Positions 42,737-51,907 are shown, counted from the first letter of the stretch. The stretch is 64,000 nt of DNA from Larkinella insperata (GCF_026248825.1 NZ_CP110973.1:2809001-2873000); one strand, 5' to 3'. Program-made: numbers and translations. Notes: generated from the sequence alone by a model not told the origin.

Positions 42737-45196
42737 ATGTACGTAATCAAGCGTGACGGCCGCAGGGAATCGGTCAAACTCGACAAAATCACCGCACGGA
42801 TTGAGAAACTGTGCTACGGTTTGGACCCCGCTTATGTGCAACCGATCGAAGTGTCGATGAAGGTGGTCAACGGGATCTACGACGGCGTAAAAACCACCGA
42901 GCTGGACAACCTGGCGGCTGAGACGGCGGCTTCGATGACGACCCGCCACCCGGATTACGCGATTCTGGCGGCCCGGATGGCCATCTCGAATTTACATAAA
43001 GAAACCAACAAGTCGTTTTCGGGAACCATCAAACGGCTTTACAATTACGTCGATCCGAAAACAGGGGAAAATGCCGCCCTGATTTCGAAGGAAGTCTACG
43101 ATGTAGTTCGGAAAAATGCCGCCCTGCTTGATTCAACGATCATCTACGACCGCGACTACGGTTATGATTACTTCGGCTACAAAACGCTGGAAAAATCGTA
43201 CCTGCTGAAAATGGACGGCAAGATTGCCGAGCGGCCGCAGCACATGCTGATGCGGGTGGCCGTCGGTATCCACATGAACGACGTGGAAGCCGCCATTGAA
43301 ACCTACAATCTGCTGTCGGAAAAGTGGTTTACGCACGCAACGCCGACGCTGTTCAACGCCGGAACGCCCAAGCCGCAGATGTCGAGCTGCTTCCTGCTAA
43401 CGATGAAAGACGACAGCATCGAGGGCATTTACGATACGCTGAAACAAACCGCCAAGATTTCGCAGTCGGCGGGTGGTATTGGTCTGAGCATCCACAACAT
43501 TCGGGCAACGGGTACCTACATCAAAGGCACGAACGGAACCTCGAACGGGATTATCCCGATGCTGCGGGTTTTCAACGATACGGCTCGCTATGTTGATCAG
43601 GGCGGTGGCAAGCGCAAAGGTTCGTTTGCGGTGTATCTGGAACCCTGGCACGCGGATATTTTCGACTTCCTGCAACTGAAGAAAAACCACGGAAAGGAAG
43701 AGCTCCGCGCCCGCGATTTGTTCTACGCCCTCTGGGTACCGGACCTGTTCATGAAGCGGGTGGAAGAAAACGATGTGTGGTCGCTGATGTGTCCGCACGA
43801 GTGTCCGGGTCTGGCCGATACGCACGGGGATGAGTTCGTCCAACTGTATGAGCAATACGAGCGCGAAGGCCGGTATCGTCGGCAAATCAAGGCGCAGGAC
43901 CTGTGGTACGAGATTTTGGAATCGCAAACCGAAACCGGAACGCCGTACATGCTGTTCAAGGATGCGGCCAACTCGAAATCGAATCAGAAGAACCTCGGTA
44001 CGATCAAGTCGTCGAACCTTTGTACGGAAATCATCGAGTATACGGATGCCGACGAAGTAGCGGTGTGTAACCTCGCGTCGATTGCCCTGCCGAAGTACAT
44101 TACGAAAGGCGAGGACGGTATTCTGCGGTTCGACCACCAGAAGCTGTACGACATCACGAAGGTGGCCACCAAGAACCTGAACAAGATCATCGACATCAAC
44201 TACTATCCGGTCGAAGAAGCCCGTCGGTCGAACATGCGCCACCGGCCGATTGGTCTGGGCGTTCAGGGGTTGGCCGATGCGTTCATCATGCTGCGGATGC
44301 CGTTTGAATCGGAAGAAGCGAAGCAGTTGAACAAAGATATTTTCGAAACCATCTATTTTGCCGCCATGACTGCGTCGATGGAACAGGCAAAGCAGTATGG
44401 ACCGTACGAAACCTGGAAAGGCTCACCGATTTCGCAGGGCATCTTCCAGTTTGATATGTGGGGTGTGAAACCCGAATCAGGTCGCTGGGATTGGGAATCG
44501 CTGCGGAAAGAAGTGGTGCAGCACGGCGTTCGGAACTCGCTGCTGCTGGCTCCGATGCCGACGGCTTCAACCAGCCAGATTCTGGGTAACAACGAGTGTT
44601 TTGAGCCGTTTACGTCCAATATCTACGTTCGTCGCGTCTTGTCGGGCGAGTTCGTGGTTGTGAACAAGTACCTGCTGAAAGACCTTGTGAAACTCGGCAT
44701 GTGGAACGATCGCATGAAAAACATGTTGATTTCCGCCAACGGCTCCGTGCAGGAGATTCCGGGCATTCCGCAGAACATCAAGGATCTGTACAAAACCGTT
44801 TGGGAGATCAAGCAGAAAACCGTTATTGACATGGCTGCCGACCGGGGTGCGTACATCTGCCAGTCGCAGTCGCTGAACATTCACATGGTGGATGCCAACT
44901 TCGGCAAGCTGACGTCGATGCACTTCCACGCCTGGAAGCGCGGTCTGAAAACCGGTATGTACTACCTGCGCACGAAAGCCGCTGCCGACGCCGTGAAGTT
45001 CACGGTCGAAAAGCAGGCCGATGCCCAACTGGAGCCGGTGCTGGTCGAAACGATGGAAAAGCCGCTAAACTACGAGAAATACGCCCAGGAAGGGGCCGCT
45101 GCCCAGCCGGTGCAGGTCAGCGAAGCCGAAGCTGCCTATGCCGCGATGATCTGCTCGCTGGATAATCCGGAAGGCTGCGAAGCTTGTGGAAGCTGA
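42737..45196 (+). CDS. nrdA: Ribonucleoside-diphosphate reductase alpha subunit, class I
   Basis: Reduces ribonucleotides to deoxyribonucleotides; it needs the radical-carrying NrdB subunit, not present in this window. The 819-residue protein starts with an ATP-cone (about 1-90, MYVIKRDGRRESVKLDKITA). Next come the N-terminal helical domain and the ten-stranded barrel, with the redox Cys in TPKPQMSSCFLLTMKDD, the catalytic NLCTEIIEY (Asn-Cys-Glu), and LAPMPTASTSQILGNNECFE. The C-terminal redox pair is CEAC (Cys814, Cys817). The complete allosteric cone suggests normal dATP inhibition. A terminator follows directly. Confidence 0.97.
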   Translation: MYVIKRDGRRESVKLDKITARIEKLCYGLDPAYVQPIEVSMKVVNGIYDGVKTTELDNLAAETAASMTTRHPDYAILAARMAISNLHKETNKSFSGTIKRLYNYVDPKTGENAALISKEVYDVVRKNAALLDSTIIYDRDYGYDYFGYKTLEKSYLLKMDGKIAERPQHMLMRVAVGIHMNDVEAAIETYNLLSEKWFTHATPTLFNAGTPKPQMSSCFLLTMKDDSIEGIYDTLKQTAKISQSAGGIGLSIHNIRATGTYIKGTNGTSNGIIPMLRVFNDTARYVDQGGGKRKGSFAVYLEPWHADIFDFLQLKKNHGKEELRARDLFYALWVPDLFMKRVEENDVWSLMCPHECPGLADTHGDEFVQLYEQYEREGRYRRQIKAQDLWYEILESQTETGTPYMLFKDAANSKSNQKNLGTIKSSNLCTEIIEYTDADEVAVCNLASIALPKYITKGEDGILRFDHQKLYDITKVATKNLNKIIDINYYPVEEARRSNMRHRPIGLGVQGLADAFIMLRMPFESEEAKQLNKDIFETIYFAAMTASMEQAKQYGPYETWKGSPISQGIFQFDMWGVKPESGRWDWESLRKEVVQHGVRNSLLLAPMPTASTSQILGNNECFEPFTSNIYVRRVLSGEFVVVNKYLLKDLVKLGMWNDRMKNMLISANGSVQEIPGIPQNIKDLYKTVWEIKQKTVIDMAADRGAYICQSQSLNIHMVDANFGKLTSMHFHAWKRGLKTGMYYLRTKAAADAVKFTVEKQADAQLEPVLVETMEKPLNYEKYAQEGAAAQPVQVSEAEAAYAAMICSLDNPEGCEACGS

Positions 45197-45217
45197 GAAA
45201 TAAATTGTTCTATCTAG

Positions 45218-45248
45218 TCAAAAAGCCCTGTTTTTCGGGGCTTTTTGA
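45218..45248 (+). terminator. Terminator after nrdA
   Basis: TCAAAAAGCCC (45218-45228) pairs perfectly with GGGCTTTTTGA (45238-45248). It lies 21 bp after the nrdA stop, indicating that nrdA is transcribed without nrdB at this site. Confidence 0.88.
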
Positions 45249-45335
45249 TTTTAGGGCAGTGATTCCCAGGAACGTTGATTTTGGTGGGATTCTAGATACA
45301 CGAAAATTAGGTAGTATTAATTGATGCTTAAGAGC

Positions 45336-45737
45336 TTAGCTTGCAAGGCTATGTAATGGATCAGCAAGTAAACTTTTGATTCGCTGAATAAAAGATTCCG
45401 CATTGTCAATAACTAGATCAGCGTCCTGCGCATTTGCTTCAAAACGTATTTCATAATCACTCAACTGCCGCTGGCGAAAAACATTTGAAAGCATTCGGCC
45501 GTATTCGGGCTCAAGCAAGCCGCCCTTAATAAAGTGCTTGGAAAACAGCATTGATAGACCCTTGTGGGTGACTGTGGTTTCGCCTTTAGTTAACAAAGCC
45601 GCTTCTGCGGCATAAAACATGGCATAATACGCTCGGGAGATTGATGCTTCGTAACTTTTTCGCTCAAAATAAAGGTATTGAGCGTCTTCTAACGCTCTAT
45701 CAGACTTTTCTAGTAGAAGAGTAATCAGGTCATTCAT
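45336..45737 (-). CDS. HEPN domain protein of a HEPN/MNT pair
   Basis: A 133-residue all-helical HEPN protein (LEKSDRALEDAQYLYFERKS, SISRAYYAMFYAAEAALLTK). In HEPN/MNT modules the HEPN protein is usually the toxin, often an RNase with an R-x(4-6)-H motif. Here the C-terminal helix reads VFRQRQLSDYEIRFEANAQD, with no histidine after the arginines, so RNase activity is doubtful. It overlaps the nucleotidyltransferase gene by 4 bp. The pair is visibly AT-richer than nrdA and the sulfatase genes around it, which suggests transfer. Confidence 0.88.
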   Translation of the reverse strand: MNDLITLLLEKSDRALEDAQYLYFERKSYEASISRAYYAMFYAAEAALLTKGETTVTHKGLSMLFSKHFIKGGLLEPEYGRMLSNVFRQRQLSDYEIRFEANAQDADLVIDNAESFIQRIKSLLADPLHSLAS

Positions 45738-46060
45738 AAAGCCCTGCCTTCCCTCTTAACATTGTGATACAAAGGACTAGCAAGCCTATTAAATTGCTTT
45801 TGGGTAGTTGGAACAATTTGAATGAGTTTTTCATGAGTTAATTCCAAGTCAAACGTGAAGTTTCCCATTGCCTCTAGTTCTTTAAAAGGAGAGATTGTTT
45901 CGTCTTTCAGGACAACCAGAATATCTACATCCGAATACTCACTAGCTTCTCCACGAGCGTAAGAACCAAATAGATACAGCGCGGCAAGACGGTCCTGATA
46001 AAGCCGTCGAGCTTCTTCCTTAAAAGAAGTTAATAAAGATTGGATGCTGCTTTGGTCCAT
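45734..46060 (-). CDS. Nucleotidyltransferase (MNT) domain protein of a HEPN/MNT pair
   Basis: A 108-residue minimal nucleotidyltransferase. It has the canonical GSx10DxD motif (LFGSYARGEASEYSDVDILV: Gly32-Ser33, Asp44, Asp46) and a later acidic strand FTFDLELTHEKL, which could supply the third carboxylate. In known modules the MNT protein neutralises the HEPN toxin, for example by adding AMP to it. It is translated first, and its stop overlaps the HEPN start. Low local G+C and isolation suggest a mobile toxin-antitoxin unit. Confidence 0.88.
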   Translation of the reverse strand: MDQSSIQSLLTSFKEEARRLYQDRLAALYLFGSYARGEASEYSDVDILVVLKDETISPFKELEAMGNFTFDLELTHEKLIQIVPTTQKQFNRLASPLYHNVKREGRAL

Positions 46061-46125
46061 ACGTGTTTAACAACAATTTAAGAATACGGTTTCAGGCCGC
46101 AAGTAGTATTTTCCAATTACACCAG

Positions 46126-47520
46126 TTACTTCTTCGGCAGCCAGATTTTCTCCTCGGGATATTGCCCCTGGTCGTTCGTCTCCCGAACCCACACGTCCAG
46201 AATCGTTCGCATTTTGTCCCGGGTTTTCCGGTGTTGGGGCGATGCCGCCAGATTGGTTAGCTCGTGCGGGTCGGCCTGCAGGTCGTACAGTTCCTCGGCG
46301 GGTTTGGTGGGAGCCACAAACAGCGCCTGGGCGGGCGTGAGCTTACCCTGCCGGTGGAGTTCTTTCAGCAGGTTCCACATCGGGTATTCGTTTTCTTTGT
46401 AGGCGTTGGGCTGCATGTACGGCACCTCCGGGCGGTAATTCCGGATGTATTTAAACCGTTTGTCGCGCACGCAGCGCATCTTATCCACGGTTTCGTCCAT
46501 GCGGTCACGGGCGGCAATGATGTAGTCCCGCTTTTTAGCCTCTTTGCCCAGCATCACCCGTCCGTCCAGGTAGGCCGGGGGCGCAATCCCGGCCAGTTTC
46601 AGAATCGTGGCCGAAACATCAATGGCACTAACCAGATCGGTGTTGACTTGCCCGGCCTTCAGGTGGCCCGGCCAGCGGATCATCAGCGGCACGTGAATAC
46701 CCCCCTCGTACAGAAACTGCTTGTCGCGGGCGTGGCAGCGGCCGTTGTCGCCCGAAAAAATGACCACGGTGTTCTCGGCAATGCCTTCGTCTTTCAGGCG
46801 TTGCAGGATTTTCCCGACGTAACTATCCATCAGTTGAATGGATTCCAGGTAGGTGGCCCAGTCGGCGCGGGCCACGGGATGCTCAGGATAATACGGCGGC
46901 AAGACCACCTCTTCGGGCCGGATGTGCGGTTCATGCTGCTTGACAACGGTTTTCCAGGCTTTGCCCCGGTGGGTTTCGTCGATAGTCAGTTGGGCAAAAA
47001 ACGGCTGACCCGGTTGGCGCTGGTTCCAGTCGGTACCGTCGAAAACCGGGTGATCCGGCCGGAAATTGAAGTCGGTTTTGGCCGGACTGGCCACGCCCGG
47101 CGCGGCCGTTTTTACGTTAACGGTGTAGTAACCGGCCTGCCGCAGGTAGTCCGTGATGGGCTTGACGGGGGCGGGCAGCTTATAGCCGTCGTCGCGGTGA
47201 CTGCGGTGGTTGTGCGCCCCAATGCTGGTCTGGTACATGCCGGTGATCATGGCCGACCGGCTGGGCGAACAAACCGGGGCCGTCGTAAACGCATTCGTAT
47301 ACCGGACACCGTCCTTCGCCAGTTGATCCAGATTCGGCGTCTGCACCACCGGCGTGCCGTAGCAGGCCAGCTCCGTTGAAATGTCCTCCGACAGAATCCA
47401 GAGAATGTTCGGGCGCTGCGTGAACAGCGGTTCCTCGGCTGGCTGAACCGAAACGGACAGGCCGGAGCTCAGGAGCAGCAGCAAAACGGCCAGCCCGTAA
47501 AAAGCAGTCTGTTTTTTCAT
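46126..47520 (-). CDS. Secreted sulfatase
   Basis: A type I sulfatase that removes sulfate esters from a glycan or other substrate in the periplasm. The 464-residue protein has a signal peptide ending near residue 27. The metal-site aspartate region is PNILWILSEDIST, and the formylglycine motif CSPSRSAMITG (Cys84, Arg88) is intact. Downstream residues include VIFSGDNGRCHARDKQFLYE and GGIHVPLMIRWPGH. Activity requires conversion of Cys84 to formylglycine by a maturation enzyme, none of which is encoded here. It is the third gene of a GH30-sulfatase-sulfatase operon, 5 bp after the second. Confidence 0.96.
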   Translation of the reverse strand: MKKQTAFYGLAVLLLLLSSGLSVSVQPAEEPLFTQRPNILWILSEDISTELACYGTPVVQTPNLDQLAKDGVRYTNAFTTAPVCSPSRSAMITGMYQTSIGAHNHRSHRDDGYKLPAPVKPITDYLRQAGYYTVNVKTAAPGVASPAKTDFNFRPDHPVFDGTDWNQRQPGQPFFAQLTIDETHRGKAWKTVVKQHEPHIRPEEVVLPPYYPEHPVARADWATYLESIQLMDSYVGKILQRLKDEGIAENTVVIFSGDNGRCHARDKQFLYEGGIHVPLMIRWPGHLKAGQVNTDLVSAIDVSATILKLAGIAPPAYLDGRVMLGKEAKKRDYIIAARDRMDETVDKMRCVRDKRFKYIRNYRPEVPYMQPNAYKENEYPMWNLLKELHRQGKLTPAQALFVAPTKPAEELYDLQADPHELTNLAASPQHRKTRDKMRTILDVWVRETNDQGQYPEEKIWLPKK

Positions 47521-47525
47521 GGCCG

Positions 47526-49034
47526 TTATTTTTGATCGTTCCCCCGCGCTGTTTTCAGCAAATCGGCCAGTTCCCGAACCACCTGCGGATGCTGTTCGGC
47601 CCGGTTTCTCGTTTCGCCCAGGTCCGCCTTTAAATCGTAAAGCTGGGGCTGCGGGTCGTATCCAGATTCGGTATTGGTGTGGACCATGACCTTCGGTCCC
47701 CGGCTGGGTTCGATGTATTTCCAGTTGCCTTTCACCACCGAAAGCGTGTTGTTCAGAGCCTGTTCAATAACATACTCCCGGCCTTTGCGGTCCTTCCCGA
47801 GAAAACTGTCGAGGGTATTGCGGCTATCGGTGGCTTCGGTCGCTCCCAGTTTCTGACCCGTCAGAGCGGCCAGCGACGCCAGCAAATCCACCTGACTCAG
47901 CAGGGCGTCGGATGTACCGGCTTTCACCCGGCCGGGCCAGCGCACGATGAACGGCACCCGCGTACCGGCGTCGAAGGCGCTGTATTTGCCGCCCCGCAGC
48001 GGTCCCGACGGTTTGTGGCCGCTTAGTTTTGCCACGGCATCGTCTTGATAACCGTCATCCACCACCGGGCCGTTGTCGCTGCTGATGATGACCAGCGTGT
48101 TATTTTTGAGTCCCAGCCGCTCGAGCGTTTTCATTACTTCGCCCACGCACCAGTCCAATTGCAAAATGGCGTCGCCCCGCGGTCCCATACCGCTTTTGCC
48201 CACAAACCGGGAGTGCGGCATCCGGGGGACGTGAATGTCGTGGGTAGAGAAGTAGACGAAAAACGGGTTTTTCCGGTTGCGCTCGATAAACTGGGCCACT
48301 TTGCCGGTGAGCACGTCGGCCATTTCTTCGTCTACCCAGCGCGCGGCTTTTCCACCTGTCATGTAACCGATCCGGCTAACTCCGTTAACAATTGTCTGGT
48401 CGTGGCCGTGGGAATACATCATCTTCAGCAGTTCCGGATTCGCCTTGCCGGTGGGTTCGGTCCCGATGGGGTCTTTGTAACTGACCTGCACCGGATCGCC
48501 CGGGTCCAGACCAACAATGCGGTGGTTTTCAACGTACACACAGGGCACGCGGTCGCCGGTGGCCGGGAGCAGAAAGGAGTAATTAAAACCGATTTCCAGT
48601 GGCCCCGGCTTGATGTCGCCGTTCCAGTCGGGGCCGCCTTTGGGGCCAAGTCCCAGGTGCCATTTTCCGACAACGCCGGTTTGGTATCCCGCCTGTTGCA
48701 GCATCCCCGGCAACGTTACGCGGTCGGTCGGGATGAGGAGCGCGGCATCCCCGGGCGCAATCCCGGTGCCAGTTTTACGCCAGGCATACTGGCCCGTCAG
48801 GAGCGAATACCGCGAGGGCGTGCAGGTGGCCGAGGTCGCGTGGGCGTTCGTAAACCGCAGTCCTTCGGCGGCCACCCGGTCGATGTGGGGCGTTTTAATT
48901 TTCGTCGCTCCGTAACAACTTAAATCCCCGTAGCCTAGGTCATCGGCGTAAATCAGGACGATATTGGGTTTCGGCTGAGCGTGGGTAAACACCGTAAAAA
49001 GGGCGAAGACGAACGACAGAAGCGTTTTTTTCAT
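47526..49034 (-). CDS. Secreted arylsulfatase-type sulfatase
   Basis: A second type I sulfatase, 502 residues from ATG 49034, with signal peptide MKKTLLSFVFALFTVFTHAQ. The metal-binding PNIVLIYADDLGYGDLSCYG (Asp31, Asp32) and the formylglycine motif CTPSRYSLLTG (Cys71, Arg75) are intact. Also seen are GKWHLGLGPKGG with the catalytic Lys/His, VYFSTHDIHVPRMPHSRF, and VIISSDNGPVVDDGYQDDAV. It differs strongly from its neighbour, suggesting a different linkage or position of the sulfate. A longer N-terminus to 49064 would hide the signal peptide. Confidence 0.96.
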   Translation of the reverse strand: MKKTLLSFVFALFTVFTHAQPKPNIVLIYADDLGYGDLSCYGATKIKTPHIDRVAAEGLRFTNAHATSATCTPSRYSLLTGQYAWRKTGTGIAPGDAALLIPTDRVTLPGMLQQAGYQTGVVGKWHLGLGPKGGPDWNGDIKPGPLEIGFNYSFLLPATGDRVPCVYVENHRIVGLDPGDPVQVSYKDPIGTEPTGKANPELLKMMYSHGHDQTIVNGVSRIGYMTGGKAARWVDEEMADVLTGKVAQFIERNRKNPFFVYFSTHDIHVPRMPHSRFVGKSGMGPRGDAILQLDWCVGEVMKTLERLGLKNNTLVIISSDNGPVVDDGYQDDAVAKLSGHKPSGPLRGGKYSAFDAGTRVPFIVRWPGRVKAGTSDALLSQVDLLASLAALTGQKLGATEATDSRNTLDSFLGKDRKGREYVIEQALNNTLSVVKGNWKYIEPSRGPKVMVHTNTESGYDPQPQLYDLKADLGETRNRAEQHPQVVRELADLLKTARGNDQK

Positions 49035-49114
49035 AAGAGCGCAAAGCGGTTTAGGCAAATGCAAGTTACTAATTCCCGGTATTCACGAAAGCAATCCGCG
49101 TCAATACGCGCACC

Positions 49115-50548
49115 TTACCAGACGTACGTCCCCACCGATCCCGCCGGTAAACGGGTTGTGAGGCTTTTCCCCTGAAAACGAACCGCGAAGGTTTGTGCTG
49201 TTTCGCTATCATTCAGGACCACCAGCGCCCGGCGCCCGTCCGGGGTTTTGAAAGCAACGTTGGGCAGATTCGGCGGCAGGTTCGAGGCAATCCGGATGGA
49301 GCCCGGCCTGACAAACTTGGACGCCGACGCCACGATGTAATAGGCCGGATTGCGGGTTACGGTATTGCCGTCGATGGTCAGGGCACCCAGGCAGCGGTCG
49401 CAGCCGCCCACCGTATGCGGGTTCTGCTGCGGATCGGCGGCCAGATTCCACTGCAAAACCGTGCGTGCCCAGTTGCGGGTTGCCCCTACAATCAGGTTTT
49501 TGACGTGCCAGTTCAGATCACCCTTCAGGTTGCCGGGTGCGCCAATCCACTGCTCGGTGAAGTAAAGGCTCTTGTCGGGATGCGCCTTATGAACCTCCGA
49601 CAACGCTTCGATTGGGCCCGCATACAGGTGAAAAGCCGACCCATCAACGTACGGACGGACCTCCGGGTCGTTTAAGATGGTGATGGGGTAATCCGGTCGG
49701 TCGGCGTTGTGATCGTACAGCACAATCTTGGTGTCGATGCTGGCGGTTTTGAACGCTGGCCCCAGGCTTTTCTTGATAAACACAGCCTGTTCTTCCGGCA
49801 GCATCAGCAGACTCGGGTTGTTGCCCGGATGCAGCGGTTCGTTCTGAATCGTGATTGCGTCAATCCGGATGCCTTCCGCTTGCATGCCCTGAATGTATTT
49901 GACAAAATAACGGGCGTAGGCGTCATAAAACTCTGGTTTTAGGCTGCCGCCTTTCGAATTGCCGTTGGTTTTCATCCAGGTCGGCGGTGACCAGGGCGAA
50001 CCCAGAATTTTGATGGCCGGATTAATCGCCAGAATCTGTTTCAACACCGGAATCAGGTGCGGCCGGTCGGGGTCCAGACTGAACCGGGCCATTTCGGGGT
50101 CGGTCTCTCCCTCGGGCAAATCGTTGTACGAAAAAACGCGCTCGTCCAGGTCCGACGCGCCAATGCTGATCCGCAGGTAACTCACACCAATGTTTCTGCC
50201 GTCGGTGGCAAATAATTCTTTAAGCAAAGCCGCCCGCTCCGGTGCGCCCATCCGGTTGATGAGCATGGCGCTACCGCCGGTTAGGGTGTAGCCAAAACCG
50301 TCGATGGGCTGGAACGTCTGCTGGTCGTTCACCTCAATGGTGGGTTGCTGGCCGGTTGCGTTGCCGAAAGAAAGGGCGGTATTTTGCTTCTCGAACAGAG
50401 CCGACTGGTCGGGGTTGATCAGCCAGAATTCCGCGGTTCCGGCTTCGGGGCGGTTGGGTGTTTGCCGTCGGCAGCCGGTTTGAAGCAGGAGGAAAACCGG
50501 CAACATCAGGCTCACCAGCACGGTTTGGGAGCGCATTTGTCTTTTCAT
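49115..50548 (-). CDS. GH30 family glycoside hydrolase lipoprotein
   Basis: A surface or periplasmic glycosidase, 477 residues, with lipobox LLLQTGC (Cys26). The GH30 barrel has DGFGYTLTGGSAMLINRM at the start, ILGSPWSPPTWMKTNGNSKG, the acid/base AITIQNEPLHPG (Glu237) and the nucleophile KSLYFTEQWIG (Glu332). The C-terminal beta domain ends LPAGSVGTYVW. Family members act on glucosylceramide, beta-1,6-glucan or xylan; the motif set here is closest to the glucosylceramidase/beta-1,6-glucanase branch. As first gene of an operon with two sulfatases it probably acts on a sulfated glycan or glycolipid. Confidence 0.94.
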   Translation of the reverse strand: MKRQMRSQTVLVSLMLPVFLLLQTGCRRQTPNRPEAGTAEFWLINPDQSALFEKQNTALSFGNATGQQPTIEVNDQQTFQPIDGFGYTLTGGSAMLINRMGAPERAALLKELFATDGRNIGVSYLRISIGASDLDERVFSYNDLPEGETDPEMARFSLDPDRPHLIPVLKQILAINPAIKILGSPWSPPTWMKTNGNSKGGSLKPEFYDAYARYFVKYIQGMQAEGIRIDAITIQNEPLHPGNNPSLLMLPEEQAVFIKKSLGPAFKTASIDTKIVLYDHNADRPDYPITILNDPEVRPYVDGSAFHLYAGPIEALSEVHKAHPDKSLYFTEQWIGAPGNLKGDLNWHVKNLIVGATRNWARTVLQWNLAADPQQNPHTVGGCDRCLGALTIDGNTVTRNPAYYIVASASKFVRPGSIRIASNLPPNLPNVAFKTPDGRRALVVLNDSETAQTFAVRFQGKSLTTRLPAGSVGTYVW

Positions 50549-50587
50549 TTCTTTCGTGAGTTAACGTGGTTTTGTGGCCGCCAGTCA

Positions 50588-50618
50588 TTGGCAGAACAGG
50601 CACGACTGACTACCTTTG
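50588..50618 (+). promoter_or_regulatory. Promoter of the EamA transporter gene
   Basis: A -33 TTG (50588-50590), a 20-nt spacer and a perfect -7 box TACCTTTG (50611-50618). A TTG codon at 50616 falls inside this box, which supports ATG 50649 as the true start of the gene downstream. Confidence 0.7.
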
Positions 50619-50648
50619 GCTTCGTCCACCATCTGCATTTGCACCTCC

Positions 50649-51524
50649 ATGTCGGCCCGGCTGAGTCTTTTCATTGGTATTCTTTGCATCAGTATTTTTC
50701 CGATTTTGGTGCTGGTTACGCCCATATCCGGCATCAGCGACGCTTTTTACCGCATGAGCATCGCTACCCTGCTCATCTGGCCGTATGTTCTCATTCGCCG
50801 AAAATGGAGCGGGGCAGTGTTTCGGTACTGGAAGCCGATTGTCATCTGCGGTATTTTCTTCGCATCCGACATCGCCGTCTGGAATCTCTCATTTCGGTAT
50901 TCATCCGCTACGCAGGCCAGCCTGCTCACCAATCTGTCGCCCATCTGGGTTGGCATCTGGGCTTTTCTGTTTTTTCCCGAAAAGCCGAGCCGCTACTTCT
51001 GGGTGGGAACCGCCCTGGCGCTGGTCGGGCTAGTGCTGCTGATGGGAGTTGAGACTTTTCTAACCATGCAGTTCGACAAAGGTTTCATCCTGGCCGTTCT
51101 CTCGGGTCTGTTTTATGCCGGATACATCGTCGTGAGCAAAACGGTGCTGAGCAAGGTGCCGATCCTGAATTTCATGACGTGCAGCATGACGGTTTCGAGC
51201 GTTTATCTCCTGGGTGTCTGTCTGGTGATGGGGGAGCCGCTGTGGGGCTTCGAACCGCGCGTCTGGGGCTTGTTGACGGTTCAGGCTCTGGTGTGCCAGT
51301 TGCTGGGATGGTTTGCGGTTAGCCACGCCCTGCGCTTCATCGATGCGCAGCAGGTGTCACTGAGCTTGCTGAGTCAGGCCGTGGTGACCGGCTTTCTGGC
51401 GTGGCTGTTGATTGGCGAGAAAATTACGTTCCAGATGATTCTGGGTGGCCTGGTCATTCTGCTGGGCATCGCCGTCACGTTCCGACGCACCCGTCCGGCC
51501 GGACCGCCCGCCGATCCGGTTTAG
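50649..51524 (+). CDS. EamA/DMT superfamily transporter
   Basis: A 291-residue inner-membrane exporter or permease with ten predicted helices in two EamA repeats. The first repeat runs from MSARLSLFIGILCISIFPIL through YSSATQASLLTNLSPIWVGI. The second runs from FILAVLSGLFYAGYIVVSKT through RFIDAQQVSLSLLSQAVVTG and ends ILGGLVILLGIAVTF. DMT proteins export amino acids, nucleotides or other metabolites; the substrate cannot be told. The gene is divergent from the GH30-sulfatase operon and convergent with thioredoxin. Confidence 0.92.
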   Translation: MSARLSLFIGILCISIFPILVLVTPISGISDAFYRMSIATLLIWPYVLIRRKWSGAVFRYWKPIVICGIFFASDIAVWNLSFRYSSATQASLLTNLSPIWVGIWAFLFFPEKPSRYFWVGTALALVGLVLLMGVETFLTMQFDKGFILAVLSGLFYAGYIVVSKTVLSKVPILNFMTCSMTVSSVYLLGVCLVMGEPLWGFEPRVWGLLTVQALVCQLLGWFAVSHALRFIDAQQVSLSLLSQAVVTGFLAWLLIGEKITFQMILGGLVILLGIAVTFRRTRPAGPPADPV

Positions 51525-51580
51525 TTCGCAAAACCGTTGGGACAACTCAGCCGGTTGGGAAGGAGTAAGGCGTGGGTGAG

Positions 51581-51907
51581 TTAGCCGATGACCGGCCGCA
51601 CCATCGTTTCGAGCTGCTGCAACGACAGAACGCCTGATTTTCGCCAGATGATTTTTCCTTTATGGAACAGGATCATCGTCGGTACGCTCTGGATCTGATA
51701 CGTACTCGACGCCCAGCGGCTTTTATCTACATCGACCTTGATAACGCGGAGTTTGTCACCCGTCCGTTCAGCAAGTTGTTTCAGCGTGGGAGCCAGCACT
51801 TTACAGGGGCCGCACCAGTCGGCGTAAAAGTCAACCAGAACGGGTTTTTCACCGCGAATAATGTCGTGGAATGATTCGGTTTGGGTACCGGTTGTGGCGT
51901 TGTTCAT
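51581..51907 (-). CDS. Thioredoxin
   Basis: A small 108-residue cytoplasmic disulfide reductant. Active site WCGPCK (Cys32, Cys35) follows the strand KPVLVDFYAD. The cis-proline loop is YQIQSVPTMILFHKGKIIWR. The short N-terminus (MNNATTGTQTESFHDIIRGE) has no signal peptide, so it is cytosolic. It is a single gene; a 9-bp inverted repeat at 51931-51978 upstream has no clear role. Confidence 0.96.
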   Translation of the reverse strand: MNNATTGTQTESFHDIIRGEKPVLVDFYADWCGPCKVLAPTLKQLAERTGDKLRVIKVDVDKSRWASSTYQIQSVPTMILFHKGKIIWRKSGVLSLQQLETMVRPVIG

